64,000 bases of DNA from Thalassospiraceae bacterium LMO-SO8 (GCA_031655335.1 CP134226.1:3344001-3408000); one strand, 5' to 3'; numbered from the stretch's first letter, positions 47,634 through 57,009 are shown. Numbers and translations: made by a program. The notes: generated by a model not told the origin, from the letters alone.

Positions 47634-48524
47634 ATGTTCGACGGCTTTCAACAGGATCGCCGGAAGATCGGAGGCGTCGCCGTCAATTTCCGCATGGGCG
47701 GCGAAGGGCCGCCGGTTCTGCTGCTGCACGGTTACCCGCAGACCCATGCCATGTGGCACAGGCTGGCCCCGTTGATGGCGCGGCACTACACCCTGGTCAT
47801 GCCCGACCTGCGCGGCTATGGCGACAGCGGCAAGCCGCCGACGGACGCGGAGCACGCGCCTTATTCCAAGCGTGCCATGGCGGGCGACCTGGCGGGCCTG
47901 ATGACGGACCTGGGGTTCGAGAAATTCGCCGTGGTCGGCCACGACCGGGGCGGGCGGGTCGGCCACCGCCTGACCGCCGACAACCCGGACAGAGTGGCGC
48001 GGCTGGCCGTGCTCGATATCGCGCCGACGGAACACATGTACCGCCTGACGGACATGGAATTCGCCACGGGCTATTATCATTGGTTCTTTTTGATCCAGCC
48101 GGCCGATCTGCCGGAACGCATGATCGGCGCCGACCCGGAATTCTTCCTGCGCCGCAAGATGGGGCAGTGGAGCGGCAAGGGGACCCTGTTCGACGATGCG
48201 GCCATGGCCGAATACGTCCGCTGCTTTTCCATGCCGGAAACCATTCATGCGTCCTGCGAGGACTACCGCGCGGCGGCGACCATCGATATGGTCCACGACC
48301 GGGACGACATGGCGCGGGGCGCCAAGCTGACCTGCCCGGTGCTGGCCCTGTGGGGCGCCAAGGGATTGGTCGCGCGCAAGTTCGACGTGCTGGCCGCGTG
48401 GCGCGAACGGGCCGGGGACGTGACCGGCGGCACCCTAGATTGCGGCCATTTTCTTGCCGAAGAGTTGCCCGACGATACTTTCGCCCGGCTTCGCGACTTC
48501 CTTGGCGAGGGGCCGTGGGGGTAA
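47634..48524 (+). CDS. alpha/beta hydrolase, fluoroacetate/haloacetate dehalogenase-like
   Basis: A 296-residue hydrolase with the oxyanion segment LLLHGYPQTHAMWHRLAP and the nucleophile elbow VVGHDRGGRVGHRLTADNP. The Asp nucleophile followed by Arg and the second Arg four residues on match the carboxylate-binding pair of fluoroacetate dehalogenase (HDRGxRxxHR). A Trp in YYHWFFLIQ and the C-terminal His in LDCGHFLAEELPD also fit. It should split a carbon-halogen or ester bond of a small acid; the true substrate is unknown. Start at the ATG at 47634. Confidence 0.85.
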   Translation: MFDGFQQDRRKIGGVAVNFRMGGEGPPVLLLHGYPQTHAMWHRLAPLMARHYTLVMPDLRGYGDSGKPPTDAEHAPYSKRAMAGDLAGLMTDLGFEKFAVVGHDRGGRVGHRLTADNPDRVARLAVLDIAPTEHMYRLTDMEFATGYYHWFFLIQPADLPERMIGADPEFFLRRKMGQWSGKGTLFDDAAMAEYVRCFSMPETIHASCEDYRAAATIDMVHDRDDMARGAKLTCPVLALWGAKGLVARKFDVLAAWRERAGDVTGGTLDCGHFLAEELPDDTFARLRDFLGEGPWG

Positions 48525-48578
48525 GACGGGGTTGAGAATTTTCACATTTGAACCGGGAAACAGAAGGCACTTCTTCAT

Positions 48579-49448
48579 ATGAGTGACGAGACGCAACACG
48601 GCGACCAGACTCCCGCATCCGACGCCAAACCGCCGTCGACCGGGTTCTTCCCGCGCATGCGGGCCTACTTCTTCGCCGGCATTCTGGTGACGGCGCCGAT
48701 CACTTTCACCTTCTATCTGGCTTGGCTGCTGATCCATTTCGTGGACAACACCATCCGGCCGCTGATCCCGGTCAAGTACAACCCGGAAACCTATCTGCCC
48801 TTCGCCCTGCCGGGCCTGGGCCTGTTCGTGCTGATCGTCGGTCTGACCCTGACCGGCGCCCTGACGGCGGGGTTCATGGGCCGGTTCTTCATCAAGCTGA
48901 GCGAACACGTCCTCAACCGCATGCCGGTGATCCGCAGCGTCTACAACGCGACCAAGCAGATTTTGGAAACGGTGCTGGCGCAGCAGTCGAATGCGTTCCG
49001 CGAGGCGGTATTGGTCGAATACCCCCGGCGCGGCATGTGGGCCATCGCCTTCATCACCGGCACGACGACGGGCGAGGTGCAGAACGTGACGCAGGAGGAA
49101 TGCATCAACATCTTCATTCCGACGACGCCGAACCCAACCTCCGGATTCCTGCTGTTCGTGCCCAAGGAAGATTTGGTCAGTCTGGACATGTCCGTCGAGG
49201 AAGCGATCAAGATGGTGATTTCCGGCGGCATCGTCACGCCGCCCGACCGGCGGCCGGCGGCCTTGAAGAACCAGCCCGTGACCTCGGCCCGGGTGTACGA
49301 AGAGCTGGAGGTTCTGCGCGAAACCGAAAACACGCCCGTGGTCCTGGCCGCCAAGCGCCCCGGCGAAATTCAAAAGGAATTACAGGCATCGCTGCCGGCG
49401 GGTGAACGCGGGCGGACCAAGAAGCCGAAGAACGGCGAGAAGGCCTGA
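48579..49448 (+). CDS. DUF502 family membrane protein
   Basis: A 289-residue inner-membrane protein with two membrane segments near the N-terminus (YFFAGILVTAPITFTFYLAW and LPGLGLFVLIVGLTLTGALT) and a soluble domain. DUF502 hallmarks are the residues around RMPVIRSVYNATKQILETVL, FREAVLVEYPRRGMWAIAFI and the IFIPTTPNPTSGFLLFVPKE motif. The role is not established, although plant relatives (COV1) affect vascular patterning. The C-terminal 40 residues are charged and probably disordered. It converges on recG with a 9-bp gap. Confidence 0.9.
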   Translation: MSDETQHGDQTPASDAKPPSTGFFPRMRAYFFAGILVTAPITFTFYLAWLLIHFVDNTIRPLIPVKYNPETYLPFALPGLGLFVLIVGLTLTGALTAGFMGRFFIKLSEHVLNRMPVIRSVYNATKQILETVLAQQSNAFREAVLVEYPRRGMWAIAFITGTTTGEVQNVTQEECINIFIPTTPNPTSGFLLFVPKEDLVSLDMSVEEAIKMVISGGIVTPPDRRPAALKNQPVTSARVYEELEVLRETENTPVVLAAKRPGEIQKELQASLPAGERGRTKKPKNGEKA

Positions 49449-49457
49449 CAGGCCAAC

Positions 49458-51542
49458 CTAACCTGACCGCAGGGTCCGCGCCGCCGCGTCCCGTTCGAAC
49501 AGGTAGAGCAGGACGCGCAGGGCCGCGCCCCGGTCCGACTTGAGGTCCGCGTCCCGGTTAAGGGTCAGTGCCGCGTCGTCCCGCGCCATGGCCAGCAGGT
49601 CGCCATGGTGGGCGATGTCGGCAAGGCGGAAGGTCGGCAGGCCGCTTTGCCGCGTGCCCAGCAGTTCCCCGGCACCCCGCAGTTTCAGGTCCTCCTCGGC
49701 GATGCGGAAACCATCGTCCGTTTCGCGCAGGATCTTCAGCCGCGCCCGCGCGGTCTCCGACAGCGGCGGCGAATAGAGCAGCAGGCAGGTACCTGGCTTG
49801 GCGCCGCGCCCGATGCGCCCGCGCAACTGGTGCAATTGGGCCAGGCCGAAACGTTCCGCGTGCTCGATCACCATGACCGTGGCGTCGGGCACGTCGACGC
49901 CGACCTCGATCACCGTGGTCGCGACCAGGATCTGCACGGGACCATTCGCGAAGGCGTCCATGACGGCGTCTTTTTCCGATGCCTTCAGGCGTCCGTGAAC
50001 CAAGCCGACGCGGTCGCCGAACACCTGTTTCAAATGGGCGTAACGGTCTTCCGCCGCTGCGGCGTCGATCTTTTCCGATTCCTCGACCAGCGGACAGACC
50101 CAATAGGCCTTGGCTCCGGTCGCAAGGGCGCGCGTCAGACCGTCGACGACCTCGGCCAAGCGGTCGGCGGGCAGGGCGCGGGTATCGATGGGCGCGCGGC
50201 CCGGCGGTTTTTCGATCAGGCGCGAGGCCTCCATGTCGCCGTAGGCCGTGAGCATCAGGGTGCGCGGGATCGGCGTCGCCGTCATGACCAGCACGTCGCA
50301 CTTGCGGCCCTTGGCGGTGATGGCGAGACGCTGATGCACGCCGAAGCGGTGCTGTTCGTCGACCACGGCGAGGGCAAGGTTCTTGAACGCGACGTCTTCG
50401 GTGAACAGTGCATGGGTGCCGACGGCAAGGTCCGTCCTGCCTTCGGCCAGGTCGGCCAGGATCGCGTCCCGGGTCTTGCCTTTCTCCCGCCCGGTCAGAA
50501 GGGCGATGGACAGACCGGCCGACTTGGCGAGCGGTTCCAGGGTCGCGAAATGCTGGCGGGCGAGAATTTCCGTGGGCGCCATGAGAACGGCCTGGGCCCC
50601 GGATTCGACCGCCCGCGCCATGGCCAGTAGCGCCACCAGGGTCTTGCCTGACCCGACGTCGCCTTGCAGCAGGCGTAACATGCGTTCGGGGGCCGCCATG
50701 TCGCCGGTGATCTCGGCCACGGCCATGACCTGGGACGGCGTCAGCTTGAAGGGCAGGGCCTTGGTGATCCGGTCCATGATGCGGCCATCGCCGGTCACGG
50801 TACGGCCCGCCACCTTGCGCATGTCGCGGCGCACCAGGGCGAGGGCAAGCTGGTTGGCCAACAGCTCGTCATAGGCGGCGCGGCGGCGGGCGGGGGCGTC
50901 GGGGGCCGTATCGGTCTGGGTTTGCGGATGGTGCAGGGCCGTCATGGCGTCGCGCCAGGCAGTCCAGCCTTCCCGCGCGGTGACGGCGGGGTCGAGCCAG
51001 TCGGGCAGGTCGGGCGTGGCCTCGAGGGCGGCCAGCACCGCACGCCCGAAGGTCTTGGGCGACAGGCCGGCGGTCATGGGATAGACGGGCTCGGCCTTGA
51101 GAATCTGGTCGCGTTCGGCCACCGGCACGATGTGATCCGGATGGGTGATTTGCAGGTTGTCGCCGTAGCGTTCGATGACGCCTGAGACGACGCGGGTTTC
51201 GCCCTCGGGCAGGATCTTGGCCAGGTAGTCGTCCCGGGCGTGAAAGAATACCAGGGTCAACATGCCCGAATCGTCCGAGACCTGGACCTTGTAGGGCTGG
51301 CGGCGGTTGTGGGGCTTGGCGTGGGGGCCGACGGTCACGGTCAGGGTGGCGACGCGCCCGGCCTCGGCCTCGGCGATCTTGGGCGCGTAGCGGCGGTCGA
51401 CGATCCCGGTCGGCAGATGGAACAACAGGTCGAGCAACCGTCCGCCACCGCACAGCTTTTCGATCACCGCACCCACGCGCGGGCCGACGCCGGGCAGCGT
51501 CGTCACGGGCTTGAAAAGTGGGAACAGGATTTCCGGGCGCAT
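49458..51542 (-). CDS. recG: ATP-dependent DNA helicase RecG
   Basis: A 694-residue helicase that regresses stalled forks and processes Holliday junctions. The wedge/OB domain is at the N-terminus (TTLPGVGPRVGAVIEKL). Walker A is LLQGDVGSGKTLVALLAM (near residue 290), motif II is VVDEQHRFGVHQR, and motifs IV-VI include QILVATTVIEVGVDVPDATV and LAQLHQLRGRIGRG, with the C-terminal TROM-like region. I start it at the ATG at 51542 (MRPEILFPLF), which matches family starts; a TTG at 51572 would add ten residues. It is divergent from sdhE-mfd, an arrangement common in alphaproteobacteria. Confidence 0.95.
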   Translation of the reverse strand: MRPEILFPLFKPVTTLPGVGPRVGAVIEKLCGGGRLLDLLFHLPTGIVDRRYAPKIAEAEAGRVATLTVTVGPHAKPHNRRQPYKVQVSDDSGMLTLVFFHARDDYLAKILPEGETRVVSGVIERYGDNLQITHPDHIVPVAERDQILKAEPVYPMTAGLSPKTFGRAVLAALEATPDLPDWLDPAVTAREGWTAWRDAMTALHHPQTQTDTAPDAPARRRAAYDELLANQLALALVRRDMRKVAGRTVTGDGRIMDRITKALPFKLTPSQVMAVAEITGDMAAPERMLRLLQGDVGSGKTLVALLAMARAVESGAQAVLMAPTEILARQHFATLEPLAKSAGLSIALLTGREKGKTRDAILADLAEGRTDLAVGTHALFTEDVAFKNLALAVVDEQHRFGVHQRLAITAKGRKCDVLVMTATPIPRTLMLTAYGDMEASRLIEKPPGRAPIDTRALPADRLAEVVDGLTRALATGAKAYWVCPLVEESEKIDAAAAEDRYAHLKQVFGDRVGLVHGRLKASEKDAVMDAFANGPVQILVATTVIEVGVDVPDATVMVIEHAERFGLAQLHQLRGRIGRGAKPGTCLLLYSPPLSETARARLKILRETDDGFRIAEEDLKLRGAGELLGTRQSGLPTFRLADIAHHGDLLAMARDDAALTLNRDADLKSDRGAALRVLLYLFERDAAARTLRSG

Positions 51543-51637
51543 TTGGGGCGGAGCCTTTTCGACGGCTGACAAGGCGGGTTGAAGCGACTATATCCTACGT
51601 CCCCCGACGCGATCTTTCGATAGGAACCGGCCCCCAA

Positions 51638-51892
51638 ATGGACGCCCGCCGCAAACGCATCCTTTTCCGCGCCCAGCACTGCGGCATGAAGGAGAACGAC
51701 ATTATCCTGGGCGGCTTCGCCGAGGCGCGGATCGAGGCCCTGTCCGAGGCCGACCTGGACGCCTTCGAGGTGCTGTTGAAACAGCCGGACAACGACGTCT
51801 ACACCTGGGTCTCGGGGCGCGAAGCGCCGCCCGCCGAATTCGCGACGAACCTGATGCGCCAGATTCTCAGCTTCAATGACAATGACCACTAA
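51638..51892 (+). CDS. sdhE: FAD assembly factor SdhE (succinate dehydrogenase assembly factor 2)
   Basis: An 84-residue protein that helps attach FAD to the flavoprotein subunit of succinate dehydrogenase. The family motif is present: RRKRILFRAQHCGMKENDII followed by LGGF, corresponding to the RGxxExDxxL surface with a G-M-K-E-N-D core; then DLDAFEVLLKQPDNDVYTWV. The ATG at 51638 gives the expected length. mfd begins 22 bp after its stop; recG is divergent. Confidence 0.9.
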   Translation: MDARRKRILFRAQHCGMKENDIILGGFAEARIEALSEADLDAFEVLLKQPDNDVYTWVSGREAPPAEFATNLMRQILSFNDNDH

Positions 51893-51913
51893 CCGCAAGA
51901 CCCCGTGACCGGC

Positions 51914-54900
51914 ATGGAAAAACATTGGTATTCGCCCGGCGTGCGCCGCGTGTTCGGCGTGCCCGGCGGGGCCGAGGCCCTGGTGCTGGCCGACGCGGCG
52001 CGGGCGGGAAAAACCGTTCTGTTCATCGCCCGCGACGACGTGCACATGGACCAGGCGGCGGAGGCCCTTGCCTTCATGGCGCCGGACCTTTCCGTGCTGA
52101 CCTTTCCCGCCTGGGACTGTCTGCCTTATGACCGGGTGTCACCCAAGACCGACATCGTCGCCCGCCGCGTCGGCACCCTGACCGAGCTGCGTCACGGCGT
52201 GAGCGGGAAGGGCGCGCCGCCGGTCGTGCTGACGACCGTGTCTGCGGCCCTGCAACGGGTGCCGCCACGCGCCTATTTCGACGACGCCGGGCTGACCCTT
52301 CGTGTCGGCGACCGTACGGGACCGGAAAAGGTTCTGGAAAGCCTGGCCCATGCGTCCTACCAGCGGGTCGAAACGGTGTACGAGCCCGGCGAATACGCTG
52401 TGCGCGGCGGCATCATCGACATTTATCCGGCGGGGGCGGCGAACCCCGTTCGCCTGGATTTCTTCGGCGACGAACTGGAACAGGTCCGCAGCTTCGACCC
52501 CACGACCCAGCGTTCCGACGCCAAGCTCGACGGTTTCGCGATCCGCCGGGCATTGGAGGCCCCTCTGGACGCGGAGGCGGTGTCGCGCTTTCGCTCCGGC
52601 TACCGTGTCGCCTTCGGCACGGGCGGCGACGACGATCCCTTGTATGAAAGCATCTCCGCCGGGCGCGCCCACCCGGGCATGGAACATTGGCTGCCCCTGT
52701 TCCACGACGGCATGGACACCCTGTTCGATTTCCTGCCCGACGACGTGATCGTGGCGTTGGAGCCCCAGGCGGGCGAGGCGACGGAAGGCCGGCTTGCCAT
52801 GATCGCCGATTATCATCAGGCGCGGGTGGAAATGGCGAACACGCCCCAGGGCGCCATGGCGGGCGTGCCTTACCGGCCCTTGCCGCCCGAGCAACTGTAT
52901 TTGGCGCCCGACGAATGGCGGCAGATCGAGGGCGGGATGAACGTGCGCGAACTGTCGGCCTTCGATGCCGCCGGTGACTGGCCCGACGCCATCGACCTGG
53001 GCGGTCGGCCGGGCCGCGAATTCGGCGACGTGCGGGCCCGGCCCGACGCCGACGTGTTCCAGGAAACGGCGGCGCATCTGAAGGCATTGTTGGCCGAAGG
53101 CCACACCGTCGTGGTCGATACCTATTCCGAAGGTGCCCGCACGCGGCTGATCACCGTGCTGGCGGAGCGCGGCGTGACGCTGACGCCCGCCGCCGACTGG
53201 CAGGCGGCGCTCAAGGGGCCGGGGGCGTCGGCGATCGTCCTGGGCCTGCCGCGGGGGTTCGTGCTGCCGGGCCGGGTCACGGTGGTGTCGGAGCAGGACA
53301 TCCTGGGCGAGCGCGTGGTGCGCCGCCACCGGGTCAAGGTGCGCCCGGAAAACCTGATCGCCAGCGTATCGGACATCAACGAGGGCGACCTGGTCGTCCA
53401 TGCGGAGCACGGCATCGGGCGCTACGACGGATTGCAGACCATCGACGTCGGCGGCGCGGCCCACGACTGCCTGATGCTGGTCTATGCCGGCGACGACAAG
53501 CTGTTCATTCCGGTCGAGAACATCGAGGTCGTCACGCGCTATGGCTCCGAAGGCGGGCCGGGACAGTTGGACCGCCTGGGCGGGGCCGCCTGGCAGGCGC
53601 GCAAGGCCAGGATGAAGGCGCGCATCCGCGACATGGCGGAGAAGCTCATGCAGGTCGCGGCGGCGCGGCTGCTGAAGGACGCGCCGCGCCTGGAAGGGCA
53701 TCCGGGGGCTTACGACGAATTCTGCGCGCGCTTTCCCTATGACGAAACGGAAGACCAGCTGCGCGCCATCTCCGACACCCTGGAAGACCTGGCCAAGGGC
53801 CTGCCGACGGACCGGCTGGTGTGCGGCGATGTCGGCTTCGGCAAGACCGAGGTCGCGCTGCGCGCCGCCTTCACCGCCGCCCTGACCGGCAAGCAGGTCG
53901 CCGTCGTGGTGCCGACGACGCTGCTGGCCCGCCAGCACTTCAAGACGTTCCAGGAACGTTTCGCCGGGTTCCCCGTGAAGATCGGGCAGTTGTCGCGCCT
54001 GGTCACGGCCAAGGACGCGGCCAAGGTGAAGGAAGGCATGGCCAAGGGCGACATCGACATCGTCGTCGGCACTCATGCGCTTCTGGCCAAGGACGTGCGG
54101 TTCCGCGACCTGGGCCTGCTGATCATCGACGAGGAACAACACTTCGGCGTCGCCCATAAGGAACAGCTGAAGCAGCTGAAGACCAACGTCCACGTCCTGG
54201 TGCTGACCGCGACGCCGATCCCGCGCACCTTGCAGATGGCGCTGTCGGGCCTGCGGGAAATGAGCCTGATCGCCACGCCGCCCGTGGACCGGCTGGCCGT
54301 GCGCACCTTCGTGTTGCCGTTCGATCCGGTGATCATCCGCGAGGCCATGGTGCGTGAACTGCACCGGGGCGGGCAGGTCTATTACGTCTGCCCGCGCGTG
54401 TCGGATCTGGACGGCGTCGCCAATCAGATCACGGAAATGATGCCCGACGCCCGCATCGCCCTGGCCCACGGGCAGATGAAGCCGCGCGATCTGGAAGACG
54501 TGTTCCAGGCCTTCGCCGACGGCGCCTATGACGTGCTGGTATCCACCAACATCATCGAATCGGGTCTGGATCTGCCGCGCGTCAACACCATCATCATGCA
54601 CCGCGCCGACCGCTTCGGGCTGGGCCAGCTTTATCAGCTGCGCGGCCGGGTTGGGCGGTCGAAGATCAGGGCCTATGCCTACTTGACGGTGCCGGCGCGG
54701 GGCAAGTTGACGCCGACGGCGGAAAAACGGCTGGAGGTCATGCAGACCCTCGACACCCTGGGTGCTGGCTTCACCCTGGCCAGCCACGACATGGACATCC
54801 GGGGGGCCGGCAACCTGCTGGGCGAAGAGCAGTCGGGCCACATCAAGGAGGTCGGGGTCGAGCTGTATCAGCGCATGCTGGAAGAGGCCGTGGCCGAGGC

Positions 54901-55393
54901 CAAGAGCGGCGGCGGCGAGAGCGCTGTGGACGAGGATTGGAGCCCGCAGATTTCCCTCGGGACCGAGGTGTTGATCCCCGACCATTACGTCGCCGACCTG
55001 AGCCTGCGCCTGGATCTGTACCGCCGGATTTCCAGATTGTCCGGCGACGACGAGATGGAGGACCTGGCGGTCGAACTGATCGACCGCTTCGGGCCGATGC
55101 CGGAAAGCGTGCAGAACCTGCTGGACCTGGTGCGGCTCAAGGGATCGTGCCGCCGCGCCGGGGTCGCCAAGGTCGATGCCGGGCCGCGCGGCGCCACCGT
55201 GCAGTTCCGCGGCGACGACTTCGCCGACCCGGCGGGGCTGGTGCAGTGGATCACCCAGCAGAAGGGCAAGGCCAAGCTGCGCCCGGATCACAAGCTGATC
55301 TACGTCAGCGACTGGCCGGACAAGGCGACGCGGACCAAGGGCGTGCGCTTCCTGGTGTCGCAATTGGCGGCCATCGCGGGCAAGGCGGCGTAA
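51914..55393 (+). CDS. mfd: transcription-repair coupling factor
   Basis: A 1159-residue ATPase that removes stalled RNA polymerase and recruits UvrA. The N-terminal UvrB-like domains include ALVLADAARAGKTVLFIARD and FPAWDCLPYDRVSPK. The RNA-polymerase-interacting domain is at DINEGDLVVHAEHGIGRYDG. The motor has Walker A CGDVGFGKTEVALRA (near residue 637), the DEEQ box LLIIDEEQHFGV and the TRG-like helical region TLDTLGAGFTLASHDMDIRG; a C-terminal TRCF domain closes it. Length is normal. The ATG at 51914 or the GTG three codons earlier could be the start. Third member of the recG/sdhE/mfd block. Confidence 0.96.
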   Translation: MEKHWYSPGVRRVFGVPGGAEALVLADAARAGKTVLFIARDDVHMDQAAEALAFMAPDLSVLTFPAWDCLPYDRVSPKTDIVARRVGTLTELRHGVSGKGAPPVVLTTVSAALQRVPPRAYFDDAGLTLRVGDRTGPEKVLESLAHASYQRVETVYEPGEYAVRGGIIDIYPAGAANPVRLDFFGDELEQVRSFDPTTQRSDAKLDGFAIRRALEAPLDAEAVSRFRSGYRVAFGTGGDDDPLYESISAGRAHPGMEHWLPLFHDGMDTLFDFLPDDVIVALEPQAGEATEGRLAMIADYHQARVEMANTPQGAMAGVPYRPLPPEQLYLAPDEWRQIEGGMNVRELSAFDAAGDWPDAIDLGGRPGREFGDVRARPDADVFQETAAHLKALLAEGHTVVVDTYSEGARTRLITVLAERGVTLTPAADWQAALKGPGASAIVLGLPRGFVLPGRVTVVSEQDILGERVVRRHRVKVRPENLIASVSDINEGDLVVHAEHGIGRYDGLQTIDVGGAAHDCLMLVYAGDDKLFIPVENIEVVTRYGSEGGPGQLDRLGGAAWQARKARMKARIRDMAEKLMQVAAARLLKDAPRLEGHPGAYDEFCARFPYDETEDQLRAISDTLEDLAKGLPTDRLVCGDVGFGKTEVALRAAFTAALTGKQVAVVVPTTLLARQHFKTFQERFAGFPVKIGQLSRLVTAKDAAKVKEGMAKGDIDIVVGTHALLAKDVRFRDLGLLIIDEEQHFGVAHKEQLKQLKTNVHVLVLTATPIPRTLQMALSGLREMSLIATPPVDRLAVRTFVLPFDPVIIREAMVRELHRGGQVYYVCPRVSDLDGVANQITEMMPDARIALAHGQMKPRDLEDVFQAFADGAYDVLVSTNIIESGLDLPRVNTIIMHRADRFGLGQLYQLRGRVGRSKIRAYAYLTVPARGKLTPTAEKRLEVMQTLDTLGAGFTLASHDMDIRGAGNLLGEEQSGHIKEVGVELYQRMLEEAVAEAKSGGGESAVDEDWSPQISLGTEVLIPDHYVADLSLRLDLYRRISRLSGDDEMEDLAVELIDRFGPMPESVQNLLDLVRLKGSCRRAGVAKVDAGPRGATVQFRGDDFADPAGLVQWITQQKGKAKLRPDHKLIYVSDWPDKATRTKGVRFLVSQLAAIAGKAA

Positions 55394-55414
55394 GGGGTTT
55401 CTACTAGTAGGAAA

Positions 55415-56005
55415 TCAGTGAATGATCTTCGTGCCCGCCTGGGGGGCGACGACGGGTTCGCCCACGGTCAGCGCCAATCCCCATTCCGCCTTCTGCACCG
55501 TGGTCGCGACCATGTGGCAGAACCCGTGCAGCAGTTTCTTGTCCAGGGTCACCGTGACGTTCATGTCGTTGGAGGTCTGAAACCCCAGCACCAGTTTCTT
55601 GCCGTCCCAGGGTTTGACCTTGGCGCCGACCACGATCATCGGACCCGTGTTGGCGGTCAGGTCGACCGTGTCCTCGTCATGCTTGCGGGAAAAATCGGAG
55701 TCCTGCACGGCGGCCTGATGTTCCATGCCCAGAACCGCGTCGCGTACCTTGGCCGGTACGTCGGCGACCGGGGGAGGGGATTCGGAGGCCCCGGCGGGGG
55801 CGTCCCCGCCTTTGACTTGCGGTCGCAGGCCGCTGAGGTCCGCCGTCTGCGCCAACTGGCCGCCCAGCGCCGGCCACATCGCCGCGACAAAGCGGCGGGT
55901 CAGCCACAGGCGGTACTCGGTCTTTTCGTTGGTCGCGATGCGCAGCATCATGCGGTCCTCGGTGGGCACGTAGGTCACCGTCATCTGATGCAGGCGTTTT
56001 GTCAC
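55415..56005 (-). CDS. hypothetical protein, possibly envelope-associated
   Basis: A protein of ~190-196 residues (GTG start at 56005, or ATG at 55984 reading MTVTYVPTEDRMMLRIATN). It contains LWLTRRFVAAMWPALGGQLA, a Pro-rich middle (SESPPPVADVPAKV), and strands PMIVVGAKVKPWDGKKLVLG and MNVTVTLDKKLLHGFCHMVA. There is no signal peptide or membrane segment. I recognise no family with certainty; it resembles hypothetical proteins that begin with a beta sheet and an LTRR segment in Rhodospirillaceae. It follows the FrnE-like gene by about 20 bp and probably shares its transcript. Confidence 0.6.
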   Translation of the reverse strand: MTKRLHQMTVTYVPTEDRMMLRIATNEKTEYRLWLTRRFVAAMWPALGGQLAQTADLSGLRPQVKGGDAPAGASESPPPVADVPAKVRDAVLGMEHQAAVQDSDFSRKHDEDTVDLTANTGPMIVVGAKVKPWDGKKLVLGFQTSNDMNVTVTLDKKLLHGFCHMVATTVQKAEWGLALTVGEPVVAPQAGTKIIH

Positions 56006-56025
56006 GGCCGGGTCGCGTTCCCGGC

Positions 56026-56658
56026 TCAGGCGGCCGAGGCGGCGGCGTCGAGCATGCGCGCCAGGATCTGCGGTTCCTGGGCGCCGGAAATCACCATGGG
56101 GCCGGCGAACACGAAGGACGGCACGCCGTTGACGCCGAGGCGGTGGGCGCGGGCATTGTCCTGGGTCACGGCGTCCAGGTCCGTGTCCCCGGCCAGATAG
56201 GCCCGCAGGTCGGCGCGGTCGAGGCCGTGCCGGTCGCCGATGTCGAGCAGCACCTGTTCCTCGCCGATGTCGAGGCCGTGGACGAAATAGGCGACGAACA
56301 GGGCTTCGACCACCGCGTCGGCGGCGCCGCCCTGGCGGGCGACGTATTTGACCAGGCGGTGGGAATCGATGGAATTGGGGGTCTTCTGGATGCGGTCGAA
56401 GGCGAAATCGATCTCGACCGACTGGCCCGCCTCGCCGATCGCGCCGTAGATGCGCCGCACCCGCGTTTCCGATCCGAACTTCTTGACCAGATAGGCCGTG
56501 CGGTCGACGCCGTCGGGCGGCAGTTCGGGATTCAACAGGAACGGCCGCCAATGGGTGGTGACGTTCAGGTTGGGGCGCAGGGCCAACGCCTGATCCAACC
56601 GGCGCTTGCCGATGTAGCACCAGGGGCAGACGGTGTCGTAGATGATTTCGATGTCCAC
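56026..56658 (-). CDS. DsbA-family FrnE-like thiol oxidoreductase
   Basis: A 210-residue cytoplasmic DsbA-like protein with the CPWC active site (YDTVCPWCYIGKRRLDQAL) at residues ~11-14, the segment NSIDSHRLVKYV, and the cis-Pro loop GVNGVPSFVFAG typical of FrnE and 2-hydroxychromene-2-carboxylate isomerase relatives. The inserted helical domain is between (AGQSVEIDFAFDRIQKTPNS, EALFVAYFVHGLDIGEEQ). It should act on disulfides in the cytosol during oxidative stress. No signal peptide. First gene of a two-gene unit. Confidence 0.9.
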   Translation of the reverse strand: MDIEIIYDTVCPWCYIGKRRLDQALALRPNLNVTTHWRPFLLNPELPPDGVDRTAYLVKKFGSETRVRRIYGAIGEAGQSVEIDFAFDRIQKTPNSIDSHRLVKYVARQGGAADAVVEALFVAYFVHGLDIGEEQVLLDIGDRHGLDRADLRAYLAGDTDLDAVTQDNARAHRLGVNGVPSFVFAGPMVISGAQEPQILARMLDAAASAA

Positions 56659-56694
56659 GCGGCGGGCCCTTAATCCCTAATCAGGACAAAGTAT

Positions 56695-56725
56695 AAGGGG
56701 GCGGCACGGACGTGCACACCCCCTT
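56695..56725 (-). terminator. hairpin downstream of the 48-codon gene
   Basis: On the minus strand AAGGGGG...GCAC-GTCC-GTGC...CCCCCTT folds into an interrupted stem. It lies about 50 bp after the small gene's stop and before the FrnE-like start. The T tract is short, so termination efficiency is uncertain. Confidence 0.4.
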
Positions 56726-56772
56726 GATACCCGGTCTGCCGACGGGGAGGGGAGGACCGGCTGGCCGGTGTC

Positions 56773-56919
56773 TCAGTGGCCGAAGCGGGGCCGCGGCTGA
56801 TAGAGCGCCCGATTGAAGGCCGCCCATTCCGGCGGGGAATAGGGGTAGGCCGTGGCGGCCGGGGTCTTCTTGGGCCGGTTGAAGATGAAGCCGCGAAACA
56901 GAATGATGTGCGAGAGCAT
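56773..56919 (-). CDS. 48-residue protein of unknown function behind twin palindromes
   Basis: A short gene starting MLSHIILFRGFIFNRPKKTP and ending in a Pro-Tyr-rich tail (AYPYSPPEWAAFNRALYQ). The ribosome-binding site is excellent (AAGGAG eight bases before the ATG). The product has a hydrophobic start of about 12 residues and is otherwise basic and aromatic; a peripheral membrane or secreted peptide is possible. An in-frame extension to 57000 lacks such a site and runs through one palindrome. It stands alone between an MFS gene and the FrnE-like gene. No family recognised. Confidence 0.6.
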   Translation of the reverse strand: MLSHIILFRGFIFNRPKKTPAATAYPYSPPEWAAFNRALYQPRPRFGH

Positions 56920-56963
56920 GCCGTGGTCTCCTTTCATGGTGGAGAATCGCTGGACATGAATAT

Positions 56964-57009
56964 ACGCACATTGTGCGTGAAAATCCATAAAAATGCGCAC
57001 AATGTGCGT
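56964..57009 (-). promoter_or_regulatory. two 15-bp palindromes 31 bp apart
   Basis: ACGCACA-T-TGTGCGT at 56964-56978 is a perfect 7+1+7 inverted repeat. A second copy, GCGCACA-A-TGTGCGT at 56995-57009, has one mismatch and the opposite centre base. The centres are 31 bp apart, about three helical turns, so two dimers would bind the same face of the DNA. They lie 45-90 bp upstream of the 48-codon gene. Such a pair is typical of a strongly regulated operator; the regulator is unknown. Confidence 0.7.

Noticed and set aside
52139-55363. A 1074-codon open frame antisense to mfd
   Set aside because: Fully contained within a canonical mfd gene and without recognisable domains; long antisense frames are common at this GC content.
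55398-55415. CTACTAGTAG palindrome between mfd and the next gene
   Set aside because: No loop and no T tract, so it is neither a terminator nor a strong operator; a 10-bp palindrome is expected by chance in 64 kb.
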